Source of the DNA: Sinohyriopsis cumingii
Lineage: Eukaryota > Mollusca > Bivalvia > Unionida > Unionidae
Assembly: GCA_028554795.2 (NCBI GenBank)
Contig: CM068838.1
Location: 93,730,974 to 93,794,973, forward strand
Direction of reading: 5' to 3'
DNA length: 64,000 nucleotides
The notes under the pieces were generated by a model. It was not told the origin of the DNA. It did no database searches and worked only from the letters and a program-made list of their open reading frames with translations. The translations under genes were made by a program, and so were the position numbers. The first letter of the stretch is position 1. The number at the start of each line of letters is the position of its first letter. Shown in pieces: positions 44,486 to 52,625 of the stretch.

Positions 44486-45789
44486 ATGATGCACCGAGAG
44501 TCTTGCGCCTGTTCCAAGACGGAACTGGATCTGTTTGCCATGCCCCCCACGATGATGACGATGCAAGAATCCCAGTGGGTGGAATTTCACCCCGTCTCCT
44601 CATTGACCGATTCCGCTCCCATCGAGTTTGAAATCAAAGGACAACCCGAAGATTACATCGATCTGACTAGCAGTTACTTGTACTTGAAAGTCAAAGTTCT
44701 AGATAAGGATGATGGTGGAGTAGATCACACTGAGAATATAGCTCCCGTCAACAATTTCATGCATTCCTTGTTCAGCTCAGTGGATTTGTACTTGAATAAC
44801 AAACTAGTCAGCAGCAGCATGGATACTTACCCTTACCGTGCCTACCTGGAAAATCTCTTGACGTACGGAATAGATGCCAAGGATACTCATCTCAATGCCT
44901 GTGTGCTGTGGGAACCTGACGAAGCGACCAAGTTCGACACATTGGATGGAAGCAATTCCGGCTTTGAGCAAAGAGAAAGCAAAATCATAGAAAAGAAGAG
45001 TTAGAACTGATGGATCGTTTGCATTTGGACATGTGGTTGCAATATAAATATTTGCTGAACGGGGTGAATGTCCGCTTGAGACTGAATCGCAGCAGTACCG
45101 CTTTCCATTTGCTGGCTGATCCTGCTAAGGCTCCTAAAAGCAATATCGAAGAGGCCAAACTCTACGTACGACGCGTGGAAGTGTTACCCAAAGTGGGAAA
45201 CGACATCAGTCAAACGTTGAGCAGAACGACCGCCATGTATCCCATACGACGTGTGGAAGTGAAAACGTTCACCATTCCCAAGGGACAGCATTCTATGATC
45301 GAAGATCATCTGTTTCAAGGACAGTTACCCAAGCGTTTAATCCTTGGTATGGTCTCGAATTCAGCCTTCAACGGAGCCTTCGCTGAAAATCCTTTCAACT
45401 TTCAACACTTCAACGTAAAGAAAATCGAAGTCAGTCGCGATGGCAAGACCTTGTGTACCCGACCTTTCGAACCTGACTTTAGTGACAAGAAGATGAATTA
45501 CTTGAGATCGTACTTGTCCCTGTACGAAGCCACCGGCCAGTTAGGAACCAACACCAGTCACGGCATTACGTACGACGAGTATGCAGGAGGCTATGCTTTG
45601 TGGGCTTTCGATTTCACTCCAGACCAAGGCAGCGACGAGGGACATTTCCACCCTATAAAATCCGGCCAGATTCGTGTGGAACTTCAGTTTGCAAAAGAAC
45701 TACCAGCGACAGTGAACGTCATCCTGTATGCAGAATTCGATAATACCATAGAAATCAACAGTTTGAGAGAAGTCATTCTAGATTATTAG
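44486..45789 (+). pseudogene. Major capsid protein (double jelly roll), one frameshift
   Basis: Two ORFs (44,486-45,004 and 45,010-45,789) together give the normal length of about 430 residues. The first has ELDLFAMPPTMMTMQESQWV, IEFEIKGQPEDYIDLTSSYL and NNFMHSLFSSVDLYLNNKLV, and the second begins LHLDMWLQYKYLLNGVNVRL, all landmarks of the Polinton hexon-like capsid protein. The second jelly roll ends in FDNTIEINSLREVILDY. A single-base change at about 44,990-45,005 causes the frameshift (stop at 45,002). This protein would build the trimeric capsomers. Capsids would be lost in this copy unless supplied by another. Confidence 0.92.
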
Positions 45790-45794
45790 AAGCC

Positions 45795-46301
45795 ATGGAA
45801 GACTGTTATCCCTCTTTACCTAGTGGAGAAACTTTGGACATGAAATGTGAGGAGACCGTGGAAGGAGAAGAATCTCAAGATAAAGACGAAGAAGTTGTCA
45901 TGATGAAGTCGAGATGGCCAGAACAAGAAGCCCATTTCGTCTCCTGTTTTGCCAAACACTTGGTCGAAAAAATGACGGAATTGATCAAGAAAAATTGTTA
46001 TGGATGTCAAAACGATCATCCCAGTCAAATTCAACACGATAAATGCCTAATGTTAAGTCAAGAAGAAAAATTGGACGAGTATCTGGACGAAGCTTGGAGT
46101 CTCATCTCGAACAAAGACGTGTTGCACCAGTGGTATAAAGACTTGCGTGAACATTCTTGTCCACCATTAACCACTCAAGAGATCCATCGTATCGAAGCTC
46201 TCCTGAATCAGAGTGAGGAAACAGAACGAATAACCGTTTATTCGTCAGACATTTTCAAGCAAAACGCCAGGATCGAATTGACGACTTATTATTACGTGTG
46301 A
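45795..46301 (+). CDS. Conserved Polinton protein with CxxC-H-H-C motif, unknown function
   Basis: 168 residues, intact. An acidic N-terminus (GEESQDKDEEVVMMK) precedes a helical part (FAKHLVEKMTELIKKN) and the motif CYGCQNDHPSQIQHDKCLML, which could bind a metal. The end is EETERITVYSSDIFKQNAR. The same YGCQxDHPSQxxHDxCLM motif is seen in Polinton proteins next to the capsid gene. The start is 6 bp after the capsid stop. The role is not known; a virion or assembly function is likely from position. Confidence 0.65.
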   Translation: MEDCYPSLPSGETLDMKCEETVEGEESQDKDEEVVMMKSRWPEQEAHFVSCFAKHLVEKMTELIKKNCYGCQNDHPSQIQHDKCLMLSQEEKLDEYLDEAWSLISNKDVLHQWYKDLREHSCPPLTTQEIHRIEALLNQSEETERITVYSSDIFKQNARIELTTYYYV

Positions 46302-46327
46302 AGAAGAAAAAAAGCACACACAAATCA

Positions 46328-46876
46328 ATGGATACCTGGGAACTTTATTACCTTTTGAACCACAGTTCGTATACGGCTTCTTGGAATCCTGTCGTCTGTG
46401 CTAAAGATAAACTCCCTCATCGCAAACCTAAAGACCATCAAGCTTACGTGATCAACACGGACGACAGTCATCTCCCAGGAACCCACTGGGTAGTCGTCTA
46501 CTTTCCTCGAGAAGGATGTGTGGAATATTTCGATTCGTACGGATTGCCCCCTTTGGAAGACGATATCATTGACTTTATGAGAAGAAATGCTCAAACCACC
46601 CGATTCAATAATGTGAAATTACAAGGCACAGATTCCTTGGTGTGTGGACAGTACTGTGTGTATTTTCTGCATCATCGCAGCCTAGGCTATTCCTTAGAAC
46701 ATTTAGTGACTCATTTTCATCCTCGTTCTTCTTCTAGAAACGATGTGAAAGTAGATCGATGGTTTTGTGACCATTATGCTTATCTTTTGTCTCAAGCTAG
46801 GAAACGTAGTGTCCATCAATGGCCTAATGACTTCCAACAGTGGAAATCACAACGTTGTCAGCCCTGTTTAAAGTAG
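46328..46876 (+). CDS. PRO: Adenain-like cysteine protease, intact
   Basis: The start at 46,328 (MDTWELYYLLNHSSYTASW) is preferred to the in-frame ATG at 46,298 because the extra residues are only KKKKSTHKS-type. 183 residues. Catalytic His in PGTHWVVVYFPREG, acidic partner in YFDSYGLPP, and the Gln/Cys pair in DSLVCGQYCVYFLHHR are in the order of the adenovirus-type (C5/Ulp1-like) protease. It would cleave capsid and core precursors during maturation. It ends the capsid gene block; a polyadenylation signal AATAAA at 46,985-46,990 follows. Confidence 0.9.
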   Translation: MDTWELYYLLNHSSYTASWNPVVCAKDKLPHRKPKDHQAYVINTDDSHLPGTHWVVVYFPREGCVEYFDSYGLPPLEDDIIDFMRRNAQTTRFNNVKLQGTDSLVCGQYCVYFLHHRSLGYSLEHLVTHFHPRSSSRNDVKVDRWFCDHYAYLLSQARKRSVHQWPNDFQQWKSQRCQPCLK

Positions 46877-47115
46877 ACTGTAAATTGAAAAAAATGTTAG
46901 TGATTTGAAACAATTGTTTGATGTTATATTGTTGGATTATTGTTAAAAATGTTAGAGTTGTTGTTTAGTGTTAAGTGATTTTTGAATAAAAAATGTTGTG
47001 TTTTGAAAAAATGACTTTGTCTTTTGTTTAGCTAGAAGAATGTTGGATTGATGCTCTTTCACTTCTTACTATCCCTCTCATGTCACTCATTGAACGTTAC
47101 GGCTCGAAAACCGTG
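46877..47115. other. Spacer with polyadenylation signal
   Basis: T/A-rich spacer after the protease gene with AATAAAAAATG at 46,985, the likely 3' end for the capsid-block transcript. No histone-type stem-loop here, in contrast to the genes further right. Confidence 0.6.
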
Positions 47116-47155
47116 TGGGGGATGTTTTCCTTCACGTCCGCGCTTTGACTTTAAG
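47116..47155 (+). promoter_or_regulatory. Shared right-end promoter module, copy 1
   Basis: GGGG then ATGTTTTCCTTCACGTCCGC and GCTTTGACTTTAAG. The 20-base core recurs at 47,987, 48,652 and (one change) 50,002. Here the TATA position reads CTTTAAG, weaker than in the other copies. It lies about 60-90 bp ahead of the ATG at 47,210. Confidence 0.65.
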
Positions 47156-47209
47156 AACCGGGGTTGTTTCCAGTCTAACCATCCATTGTCGACTCATCCT
47201 CCTAAGAAG

Positions 47210-47566
47210 ATGTGCTCCAAACTAGCTAAGCTCAACGAAGCCTACGTGAATTTGCATAGGGTCGGACACAGTCTGATACCGAAGCCAGAAGAAATAGAGA
47301 ATGTGAGAATGTTAAAAGTCACTGAAGACCTGATAGAAGAGCTCTTCAGAGAAGAAATGAACAGGGAAAAAGAAGAATGGACAGAGAAGTACAGACTTCA
47401 GAGACAGCAGCAACAGCAGCAACAACAACAGCAGCAGCAACCTGAAGCTGACAGAGGCTTTGTCGATTGTCGTATCGACACCAAAGAGTTCTTCTTCTCT
47501 TTCCGAAGAAGCAGACCTATCGCCAGAAAGTCTATCCTCAGAGGACATCGCATTCTTATAAACTAA
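47210..47566 (+). CDS. Right-end accessory protein A (charged, polyGln), unknown
   Basis: The start at 47,210 (MCSKLAKLNEAYVNLHRVGH) is chosen because it follows the shared promoter module; the frame is open further upstream but would begin before the promoter. 118 residues: helical VTEDLIEELFREEMNREKEE, a run of about thirteen Gln (CAG/CAA repeats at about 47,405-47,442), then EADRGFVDCRIDTKEFFFSF and a basic end. Probable coiled coil. No family recognised. It is followed 28 bp after the stop by a histone-type stem-loop, and its downstream spacer is repeated after gene B, so A and B are duplicated units. Confidence 0.55.
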   Translation: MCSKLAKLNEAYVNLHRVGHSLIPKPEEIENVRMLKVTEDLIEELFREEMNREKEEWTEKYRLQRQQQQQQQQQQQQPEADRGFVDCRIDTKEFFFSFRRSRPIARKSILRGHRILIN

Positions 47567-47594
47567 AAAGATTGCCATAGCAAACAAACAAAAC

Positions 47595-47635
47595 AGCCCT
47601 TTTCAGGGCTACCCAATACTCTAGAAAAGAAATAA
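47595..47635 (+). terminator. Histone-type mRNA 3' stem-loop after gene A
   Basis: AGCCCTTTTCAGGGCTACCC: six-pair stem, TTTC loop, ACCCA, then CTAGAAAAGAAATAAC about 10 nt downstream, fitting the histone downstream element. Confidence 0.8.
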
Positions 47636-47982
47636 CGATAAATGTGCCAATGTGTGTAGGTAGAGTAGTGTGAATATAAACACTAACTCTTTTTTAAAAA
47701 ATGTGAGGGTATGTGTTTGTGTGTTTGTGTGTTTGTAAGTGCTCACGTACGTTGGTATGGATAGTAGATTAAAATGATGTTTGTTTGTTTTTTGGCTGTT
47801 AGAGGTGTAGATTTGGGGTTAGATTGGATTTCTTTGCGTATGTGGATAGTCTATTGAAGTGAGTTATAAAAAATTTTAAAATAGTAATGGGTACCATAAA
47901 AAAGTGAGTGAGTGTTTCTTTTAGGTCCGCGCGTTGTTGTATTTTTTGGTCATGATCTAGGTAAGATCAATTTTATCTTTTT
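47616..47982. repeat. Spacer repeated after gene A and gene B
   Basis: The blocks GTGTGTAGGTAGAGTAGTG, TATAAACACTAACTCTTT and a GTGTTTGT-rich stretch recur at 48,467-48,560. At 47,924-47,960 GTCCGCGCGTTGTTG and GGTCATGATCTAGGTAAGA occur, repeated at 48,668-48,699. These are remnants of tandem duplication of whole gene units. Confidence 0.7.
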
Positions 47983-48022
47983 AGGGAATGTTTTCCTTCA
48001 CGTCCGCGCTTTCACTATAAAT
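47983..48022 (+). promoter_or_regulatory. Shared right-end promoter module, copy 2, with TATA box
   Basis: ATGTTTTCCTTCACGTCCGC at 47,988-48,007, then GCTTTCACTATAAATTG with the TATA box at 48,014-48,020, about 55 bp before the ATG of gene B. Confidence 0.7.
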
Positions 48023-48073
48023 TGAAACTCGTTCGGCAGTCTAGCTACCCTTGTTGATTGATCAACACCAAAA

Positions 48074-48382
48074 ATGAATAGCAGAATAAGCAAACTTCTT
48101 GAACTCCAGATACATCTGGAATATGTCAGGCGCCTGTTAAATGAACTGGCCGCGGAGGCTATAGTAGAAGAGGAAAGAATAAAGAAGGAAGAGGAGGAGA
48201 GAAGACAGAGGGAAGAGGAGGAAAAGAAAATAGGAGAGAGGATGTCGTACAATATTCCCGAGACAGAGGATTGGGGTGTTGAAGCGAATCATGCTCCCTC
48301 TGCGCTCCCCAGAAGAAAGGTGAAAGGAGACTGGGGAATAAGATGCGTGTGTGGCGCCAGGCCAGGAAGGTGCCATCATTAG
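48074..48382 (+). CDS. Right-end accessory protein B (coiled coil), unknown
   Basis: 102 residues. MNSRISKLLELQIHLEYVRR is followed by a strongly charged helix (EEERIKKEEEERRQREEEEK) and ERMSYNIPETEDWGVEANHA; the end has CVCGARPGRCHH, a possible small metal site. Intact, with module and TATA box upstream and a histone-type stem-loop 28 bp downstream. The product resembles protein A only in layout (short N-terminal helix plus charged coiled coil). Function unknown. Confidence 0.55.
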   Translation: MNSRISKLLELQIHLEYVRRLLNELAAEAIVEEERIKKEEEERRQREEEEKKIGERMSYNIPETEDWGVEANHAPSALPRRKVKGDWGIRCVCGARPGRCHH

Positions 48383-48409
48383 ATAGGTGCATCTGGAGTT
48401 TAAAAAAAA

Positions 48410-48450
48410 AGCCCTTTTAAGGGCTACCCAATACTCTAGAAAAGAAATAA
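48410..48450 (+). terminator. Histone-type mRNA 3' stem-loop after gene B
   Basis: AGCCCTTTTAAGGGCTACCC: same six-pair stem, loop TTTA instead of TTTC, ACCCA, and CTAGAAAAGAAATAAC downstream. Confidence 0.75.
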
Positions 48451-48647
48451 CCATCAATTTGCCAATGTGTGTAGGTAGAGTAGTGTGAATATAAACACTA
48501 ACTCTTTATTCATAGTGAGAGTGTATGTGTTTGTGTGTTTGTGTTTGTAAATGCTCAAGTAAGTTTGTGTGAATAGTAGTTTCTTTATTGTTTCTTAGCG
48601 TATGTGGAGAGTATAGTTTGGGTTTTATTATATGATATGAGAAAAAG

Positions 48648-48699
48648 TGGGGATGTTTTCCTTCACGTCCGCGCGTTGTTTGGTCATGATCTAGGTAAG
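48648..48699 (+). promoter_or_regulatory. Shared right-end promoter module, copy 3 (no gene behind it)
   Basis: GGGG and ATGTTTTCCTTCACGTCCGC, then GCGTTGTTTGGTCATGATC and TAGGTAAGA, directly followed by the LINE-derived insertion. It has no TATA box and no gene of its own; it matches the composite at 47,924-47,990. Confidence 0.6.
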
Positions 48700-49979
48700 A
48701 GGACCACAACCACATAACCCTAACTGCTACCACTGCAGGGTCCCAGAAGACATAGAGCATATTTTTAACAACTGCCATACACTTGAAAAAGAAAGGGCTA
48801 AGTTTAAAGTTAAGCAGCATAAAATTTGATCCCCTACAACATACCCAGAATTCTTGATGAACACAAACCCCAATATTAATCTAACATTCAAAAATATCAT
48901 AAGTTTTATACACGAATCCAATCTACTCAAAAAAATCTAAGAAAGTAAATCAAAGACCAGTTAAAAATATAACAAATCACTGTTTGGGAATTATGACGGC
49001 CGGCTCGGTCTCGTGGGTTCACAGACTGACACAGCCGTTCATAGCCCGAATAATAAAAACCAGTTAAGGACGAATATTACAAAATCACTGTTTGGGAATT
49101 ATGACGGCCTGATAGGTCTCGTAGGTTCACAAACTGACACAGCCGTTCATACCCCGAATAATAAAAACCAATTAAGGCCACAAAAAATTAAAATAGGAAA
49201 ATAGGAATTAATTAAAACAGGACTCCATAATAACATACAAACAACCATAAAAACAAGTTTTCATTCCAAACCAATAAGATAGGGAATCAAAATAAATAAG
49301 GAATTGATGAATAAAAAAAAAAAAAAAAAAAAATACTCCTAACCGTCTCCTTGTCTCTTAAACAACATCTGGCTGAACTTTTAAATCAAGCTTCCACAGC
49401 TATTTCTACTAACATACTCAGCCAAATCCAGGCAATGTTGGCAGACGACACTGAAAAATTTGAAACTTCCACGCTGGCAGCGGCCCTGGAAGTATCATCA
49501 TCCAGCGGCGATGAAGCTGATGAACCTGCACCACCTAAACAGAGTGGAAAAAAGGAAGGCTCTGTCTACCGGAATATCGGACTGGGAAAGGCAATTGATG
49601 ATATCAAAAAAGCGGGCCACTTCGTCAATGCCACAAGACCGGGTGTCCTAATGTGACCTCATCGCTGCCGACCAATCGTGGCGGGAGTCACATACTGCTT
49701 GGTTTGACACCTGGGGCATTTCAATCCAAATAAGAAACACGAGTGTGTGGTGTGACTATTCCCACTCATGTCTATTAGCCTTTCAGTCAGGTTGTTAAGG
49801 ACTAGTTAGTCCTACACCTGAGTGGCTAAATTAAAAAGTACTCTTTGAGTACATAAAAGCCTGGGGGATGAGGCTCCTTTTCCTTCCCCCAGGAGTAATT
49901 AAAAATCACGCAGTGCGTGAATAAAAAAGTGGTACATGTTCAAAAGAACGAAAACCACTATAATCCAACTAACTAACTA
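48700..49979 (+). mobile_element. LINE-derived insertion inside the Polinton
   Basis: The junctions are visible by comparison with 47,943-47,985: TAGGTAAGA is followed there by TCAATTTTATCTTTTTAGGG, whereas here 1.28 kb intervene before CAATTTTATGTTTTTTAGGG. The left part encodes YHCRVPEDIEHIFNNCHTLE, the C-terminal knuckle of a LINE reverse transcriptase, followed by a 3' region ending in about 20 A (49,314-49,334). The right part (49,335-49,979) has a 101-codon ORF (49,351-49,656, SSSSGDEADEPAPPKQSGKK, unassigned) and ends CTAACTAACTAAC, a LINE-like tail, so two 3' fragments may be present. Confidence 0.65.
48974..49189. repeat. Two tandem 108-bp units in the LINE 3' region
   Basis: AAATCACTGTTTGGGAATTA recurs at 48,974 and 49,082; both units continue with TATGACGGCC and CTGACACAGCCGTTCATA and end in AATAATAAAAACCA. 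A few substitutions separate them. Confidence 0.9.
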
Positions 49980-49996
49980 ACAATTTTATGTTTTTT

Positions 49997-50037
49997 AGGG
50001 GGATGTTTTCCATCACGTCCGCGCTTTCAGTATAAAA
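49997..50037 (+). promoter_or_regulatory. Shared right-end promoter module, copy 4, with TATA box
   Basis: GGGGGATGTTTTCC, then ATCACGTCCGCGCTTTCAG and TATAAAA (50,031-50,037), about 55 bp before the ATG at 50,089. Confidence 0.7.
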
Positions 50038-50088
50038 CTAACAGTGTTGGCCATTGGAGCCCATTCTACGGAATAAGCAAACAAGAAG

Positions 50089-50691
50089 ATGCCAGCAGCT
50101 TCAGCTTTATACAACGATCTTATGGGAAGTTGGTATTGGATGGTGGATGGATTGAGTGTAGCAGAAAGGGTTGAACAGGAATGGAGGTATGCAGTGACAA
50201 AAGACTTCGTCTCAAGACAAGTAACCAGCCTCCACTTATCCGTAAATATTGTAAAAGAAATGATAGAGGATGAGGAGAAGAGAATCAGAGGTTTAATTAA
50301 CCCACCATATGTGAAAGTGGGTAAGTTAAAAGAAGCGATAGTTCATGTGACGAGTGCAAATTGCTTTCTAGAAGACATTGTAGAATGGACAGATTGGTGT
50401 TTCGCGAAGTAGGGGTTAGACAAACTTAAGAAAGCGGAAGAAGTAATGAGGAATGTGCTGACCGAAGAGGTCAAGAAGATCAAAGAAAAGTGGTCAAAGG
50501 AAAGAAAAGAAGAAGAAAATAGAAAAAAAAAAGGAAGAACTAGAAAAACTAAACGCAAACTGGATGAAAATCCAAGAGAAGTTCCGGGCCATGGTTCACC
50601 CGAACTGGATGCCGGAAACAGAAATGAAGAAGAAGAAAGGAATGATGGACAAAATAAGAGGATGGTGGAAGAAGTTAAGAAGTTAGAAGAA
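50089..50691 (+). pseudogene. Right-end accessory protein D, one stop and one frameshift
   Basis: 107 codons (MPAASALYNDLMGSWYWMVD, YVKVGKLKEAIVHVTSANCF) end in a TAG at 50,410-50,412; the same frame continues with EEVKKIKEKWSKERKEEENR. An A-run at about 50,523-50,532 then shifts the natural frame, which appears to go on as KLNANWMKIQEKF and IRGWWKKL to about 50,691. It is the outermost gene on the right and reads toward the terminal repeat, whose stem-loop starts within 20 bp. Charged coiled-coil protein of unknown role. Confidence 0.5.
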
Positions 50692-50709
50692 GAAGAAGAA
50701 AAACCCAAA

Positions 50710-50750
50710 GGCCCTTTTCAGGGCCAGCCATATTTCTCGAAAAGAGAATG
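50710..50750 (+). terminator. Histone-type mRNA 3' stem-loop (right TIR)
   Basis: AAAGGCCCTTTTCAGGGCC then AGCCA, followed by TCGAAAAGAGAATG. It is the mirror of the left-repeat stem-loop and serves gene D. Confidence 0.75.
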
Positions 50751-50813
50751 ACTTTTCAATTGCCTACCCTTTTCTTAAAAATTTAAAAAAAAAAATCCCA
50801 TGTAATATTCCCC

Positions 50814-50955
50814 TTGTACGTAAAATGACCCACAATTTATTCCCATGTTAATTCCCCTTGTACGTAAAGTGGTATGCGATTTTTCGCCATGTTAAATTTC
50901 ATTGTACGTAAAGTGGCCCAGGGGTCTCTGTAATGCTAATTTCCATTGTACGTAA
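50814..50955. promoter_or_regulatory. Four evenly spaced TTGTACGTAA boxes in the right terminal repeat
   Basis: Boxes at 50,814, 50,858, 50,902 and 50,946, each exactly 44 bp apart; the inverted counterparts of those in the left repeat. Confidence 0.75.
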
Positions 50956-50974
50956 GGTTGCCCTATTCACTACT

Positions 50975-50980
50975 CACGGC
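50975..50980. repeat. Target-site duplication, right (CACGGC)
   Basis: Identical to 29,905-29,910, immediately outside the right terminus. Confidence 0.95.
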
Positions 50981-51817
50981 GCTACGAGAAGTGAACAGGC
51001 CCATAAAAGAGTCTGGAAAAGGAACCCTCATGAAATGGACATAACTATAACAATAGTATATTTCTATCTATGTAACCCGCCTAGACCACTTTCAGTACAT
51101 ATAGGCCCCTACTTCCTTCCCCTTATATTACTAACAATCACACGGCTCTTGTCTGTGCAAATCCCGAAAGGGTGTACTGTCTATAAATATTTCGGAATTT
51201 TGGACTCAAATTAATTAAAGATAGACCTGCCCGAGATGGGAGACATACAATAATAATAGAAAGTGTGAACCCCACCTCGGACACAGTCTCATCAAATCTT
51301 TATATGCGGGAGTGATCATCCTTAATGCACTCTTATAAACCCATATGGTTTAAAATTAACACATTAAATAACGCTCGCCGCCGAAATTCAAAATTGTATG
51401 AATACTCCCGATGTATATATAAACACGGGAGCAGATAAGACAACTGGATTTGCAATAAATTTGGCACAGTATGCTGTCCCAACATGAAAACAAAATAGCA
51501 TCATAACATATAGCACACACACATAGCACACACGGGACATAGGCGACCCTAGCAAGGTCAACTAAATTACTAGGGAAGGAATTCGTAGAGGATAATTGAA
51601 ATCGCTCTCGGATGAACAACCCTATAGACACATTAGGGACCTCTAAAAATACCCCATTCCAAATTTCTAAATAACATAAAAGTTCTTTCAAATTAACTTT
51701 AAACAACAAGCAACATATCCTGGGGGATTACAAAACACACAAAAACCATTTATAGCTTTGGCTAGGAGGAGGGGGGTGGGGATCTGTCTAGTGCCCAAAA
51801 AAAACCAAAAAACAAAA
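50981..51817 (+). other. 3' untranslated region of the Tx1/L1-like LINE
   Basis: Continues the LINE interrupted at 29,910. No gene is supported; it ends in an A-rich tail (CCCAAAAAAAACC, AAAAAACAAAA) directly before the TGATTAAGT duplication. Confidence 0.75.
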
Positions 51818-52019
51818 TGATTAAGTAAATGAAGTACTATTAAGCTATACGCTTGCTGATGTAGATACTATGCTTATTGTTAGCTTCCTAAAGGTAAATT
51901 GTGATTTTGATGTCCACTTTTGATGGAAATACATTTATATATGTCTGGTTTTTAAGTAACTAAATCCATTGAACAGTTAATTTAAATGTTAATTATTACA
52001 AGTACATTCTTTTTTAAAT

Positions 52020-52160
52020 TGCGACCTGACAAAGCTTGTGTGAAACTATGAACGTGTATAACTTACATGAAGCTGGTACACACAAAGCTTATGTGAAATT
52101 ATGCACATGTATCACTTACATGAAGCTGGACATAACTTGTGGAAAACCATGCACATGTAT
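52020..52160. repeat. CACTA subterminal repeats, block 2a
   Basis: Two to three units of the same type as 24,600-25,010, cut by the small transposon that follows; the block resumes at 52,626. Confidence 0.75.
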
Positions 52161-52625
52161 GGTATCACGGTACCAAATGTTTTTCCATATACCTCAATGC
52201 TAATGCTTTGTGAAATAAATATACTTTCTGTCCTACTTGGGCATGCATGTCACACACTGTCATATAGAACAATGCTAGATTGTCAATTTGACAATGACAT
52301 AACCAGGTACTCCATTGCATTTAAGAGAGATAACTCTACTGGAACTAGACAGGGGTAAGAGTTATCTAGTCACAACAAGCACATTTTCAGCCATGTGTAC
52401 CATATTTTAAAAAAATCATAAAAAATACAAAATGTGATCTAGATAGAAATTAACACAAACTCACAGTTGCCAAGAGGCTCAACCTTTTTTTAAGCCAAAC
52501 AGAAAGTACAACTCTTACATAATGCACCAATCACAGCTAGTGTTGTTCTTTAATTCTGAATACAATGTTCCATACACCTTAAGCTCCGCCCACCTGGACT
52601 TGCGCAATTGGTACCTTTATACCGG
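52161..52625. mobile_element. Small non-autonomous DNA transposon (MITE-like)
   Basis: About 465 bp that interrupt a subterminal repeat unit (GTAT before it, ATGACTTACATGAA after it). The ends form an imperfect inverted repeat of about 20 bp, GGTATCACGGTACCAAATG on the left against CAATTGGTACCTTTATACC on the right. No coding capacity. Superfamily not determined; the duplicated target seems to be only 2 bp. Confidence 0.6.

Larger units (their letters stand above)
29911..50974 (+). mobile_element. Maverick/Polinton (polintovirus-like) element, 21,064 bp, complete ends, mutated genes
   Basis: Bounded by inverted repeats of about 275 bp and a 6-bp target duplication. It carries the diagnostic set: protein-primed polymerase B, rve integrase with chromodomain, packaging ATPase, cysteine protease and both capsid proteins, plus about twelve accessory genes. 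Core genes all read rightward; the CCHC gene and the leftmost small gene read leftward. Most genes have one or two breaking changes (stops in integrase and left Q-rich gene, frameshifts in capsid, BIR, pVI-like and polymerase), so it is a fossil, yet its two terminal repeats differ at only a few positions, implying a fairly recent insertion. Confidence 0.97.
50701..50974 (-). repeat. Polinton right terminal inverted repeat
   Basis: Reverse complement of 29,911-30,190 with few differences; ends CCCTATTCACTACT. It contains the four TACGTA boxes (50,814-50,955) and the plus-oriented histone-type stem-loop. Confidence 0.97.
25663..51817 (+). mobile_element. Tx1/L1-like non-LTR retrotransposon, 5'-truncated, split by the Polinton
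   Basis: Flanked by the perfect 9-bp duplication TGATTAAGT at 25,654-25,662 and 51,818-51,826. It starts inside the zinc knuckle of ORF1, so it is 5'-truncated, and ends in an A-rich tail (about 51,798-51,817). Without the Polinton and one 6-bp duplication it is about 5.1 kb. The order is ORF1 with CCHC, ORF2 with APE endonuclease and reverse transcriptase, a C-terminal Cys/His motif, and a 3' untranslated region that continues on the far side of the Polinton at 50,981. Confidence 0.85.
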
